IMG/VR virus record: IMGVR_UViG_3300025087_000184
Span: 1 to 39,538 of that record
Length of the DNA: 39,538 nt
Strand: one strand, 5' to 3'
Source: a virus
This document shows positions 38,597 to 39,538 of this stretch, one piece after another. A program made the position numbers and the translations under genes. Under the pieces are notes generated by a model. The model searched no databases, was not told the origin of the DNA, and saw only the letters and a program-made list of their open reading frames with translations. Within the stretch, counting starts at the first letter, position 1; the number at the start of each line of letters is the position of its first letter.

Positions 38597-39538
38597 GATA
38601 AAATACAAAACTTAAAAGAACTACTCGCCCTAGCAAACAAGCCGTATTTTTCAGTATCGGAAGGGGCTAAAATGTTTGCCGAACTCGCTAAATTCGTCAA
38701 AGATTTAAAGGTGGAGAACAACACTCGTTATTCTGAAATAATTGCTGTCGCTGACCGAATAATCCAAGACCATAAATCTATCTCAAGGGATGCTGACTAT
38801 GCGGTGAATTTTTTTAAGAATGAAATATCCTCCTTAAAAAACGCTCTAGCTAAGATTAAAGAAACTAAAATTGACCGTATTATAGAGAAAACAGAAGTAA
38901 TTAAGGAAGTCCCGTTTGTAGATGCCCAACATATTGCCCAGAATGGGGCAAAAATAGCCCTAGAACAGCTTAAACCACTCATTCCGGAGATACTACCATT
39001 CCCCACTTCTACTGCTATAATTGAAGGCATAAACGAAGAAGAGGAAACTTTAATTAAGCGTGAAAAAGTGGAAGGCTTAGAGGAGATAGAAAGGAAAGCG
39101 GACTTTGCTCTTTCTCGTCCTTTAATGATGGGTGGGGGTGGGGAAGTTTTACAAATTAAAGATGGGACTAATACTACAGTTACTAAGGTGGGTGGTATTT
39201 ATCGTATCAACGCTTCTGGTGGTAGTGAATACACCCTCCCCACCGCCTCCGCTTCTGTCCTTGGTGGTGTAAAAATCGGTGCACGACTCACAATGACAGG
39301 TGATGTCTTGTCGGCTGATGTGCAAGCAGGAGGTGGAACTGTTACTTCTGTTGCTGCTCTAACTCTAGGCACAACAGGCACAGACCTTTCTTCAACAGTG
39401 GCAGATGGAACAACTACACCAGTTATCACCTTACAAGTTCCAACCGCTTCAGCTACTAATCGTGGGGCTTTATCATCTGCTGATTGGTCTACTTTTAACG
39501 GAAAACAAGATGCTCTAACTTTTGGAATAGCCGATACT
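38591..39538 (+). CDS. Tail fibre, allele B (partial, runs off window)
   Basis: Starts MNDKIQNLKELLALANKPYF and is open to the window end, about 316 codons. Compared with allele A, residues ~25-100 match closely, ~102-150 are replaced (KEVPFVDAQHIAQNG in place of RETQTIDTDKIVSD), ~160-210 match again, then about 35 residues containing YTLPTASASVLGG are inserted before the GGGTVTSVAA block. The pattern is that of recombining fibre alleles. Confidence 0.8.
   Translation, partial: MNDKIQNLKELLALANKPYFSVSEGAKMFAELAKFVKDLKVENNTRYSEIIAVADRIIQDHKSISRDADYAVNFFKNEISSLKNALAKIKETKIDRIIEKTEVIKEVPFVDAQHIAQNGAKIALEQLKPLIPEILPFPTSTAIIEGINEEEETLIKREKVEGLEEIERKADFALSRPLMMGGGGEVLQIKDGTNTTVTKVGGIYRINASGGSEYTLPTASASVLGGVKIGARLTMTGDVLSADVQAGGGTVTSVAALTLGTTGTDLSSTVADGTTTPVITLQVPTASATNRGALSSADWSTFNGKQDALTFGIADT

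Noticed and set aside
1-39538. Genome-wide recoding of TGA (as in Gracilibacteria or Mycoplasma)
   Set aside because: Full-length TerL, methyltransferase and glycosyltransferases use TGG and standard glycine codons and contain no TGA; TGA ends several genes in ATGA overlaps.
1-39538. CRISPR array, tRNA genes, integrase/attachment site
   Set aside because: No regularly spaced direct repeats, no T-arm-like GGTTCGAATCC sequences and no recombinase ORF were seen on either strand.

Overview
This window is essentially a whole tailed double-stranded DNA phage genome of low GC content. Direct evidence is a small and large terminase, portal, scaffold-like protein, major capsid protein, tail fibres, candidate internal virion proteins and a lysin/holin cassette. 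The first 119 bases recur exactly at 38478-38596, so the contig probably wraps past one circular or terminally redundant unit of about 38,477 bp; the two copies then diverge as two alleles of a tail-fibre gene. No tape measure, tail tube or sheath was recognised, which points to a short-tailed (podovirus-like) particle. No integrase, repressor, DNA polymerase, helicase, primase or RNA polymerase was seen, so the phage looks lytic and dependent on host replication enzymes. The host cannot be named from sequence. Most genes lack a Shine-Dalgarno site and follow A-rich leaders, and several promoters place the -10 box 6-9 nt before the ATG. A Patescibacteria or other host with little SD usage is possible, but this is only inference.

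Layout. 1-3264: tail fibre and small virion proteins. 3265-3826: a 42-aa zinc-ribbon gene and a hairpin-rich non-coding stretch. 3827-5813: small genes and the lysis cassette (XhlA-like membrane protein, papain-type lysin with a peptidoglycan-binding domain, holin), then a UUCG terminator. 6181-7153: a three-gene leftward operon diverging from the early rightward region. 7262-9396: replication module, with a lambda-O-like initiator whose coding sequence carries four 20-bp dyad iterons followed by an AT-rich stretch, a likely origin. 9429-17139: a long train of small early genes, including HNH nucleases, a PD-(D/E)XK nuclease with an SSB-like partner, many zinc-ribbon miniproteins, a structured-RNA candidate (12848-12996), and a C-type-lectin-fold gene whose 3' end looks like the variable region of a diversity-generating retroelement (DGR).

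17141-24271: packaging and head genes (TerS, TerL, an orphan adenine methyltransferase, portal, scaffold, capsid). The capsid gene is interrupted by a group I intron carrying a LAGLIDADG endonuclease; I can propose exact splice sites that restore a 308-aa protein. 24363-29951: small proteins followed by a tightly packed glycosyltransferase/methyltransferase cassette, one member of which ends in a C2H2 zinc finger. 29937-30829: a leftward zinc-ribbon gene behind a long leader with a promoter and attenuator-like terminator. 30830-39538: head-tail adaptor, tail and ejection-type proteins, ending in the second allele of the fibre gene.

Regulation. Four late promoters share TTCTGCA, exactly 15 nt, then TGTTATTAT-like extended -10 sequence. 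They lie before portal, scaffold/capsid, the adaptor operon and the ejection-protein operon. Early genes instead use sigma-70-like promoters that predict leaderless mRNAs. The features that most deserve follow-up are the orphan DGR target, the capsid intron, the origin inside the initiator gene, the two promoter classes and the structured RNA.
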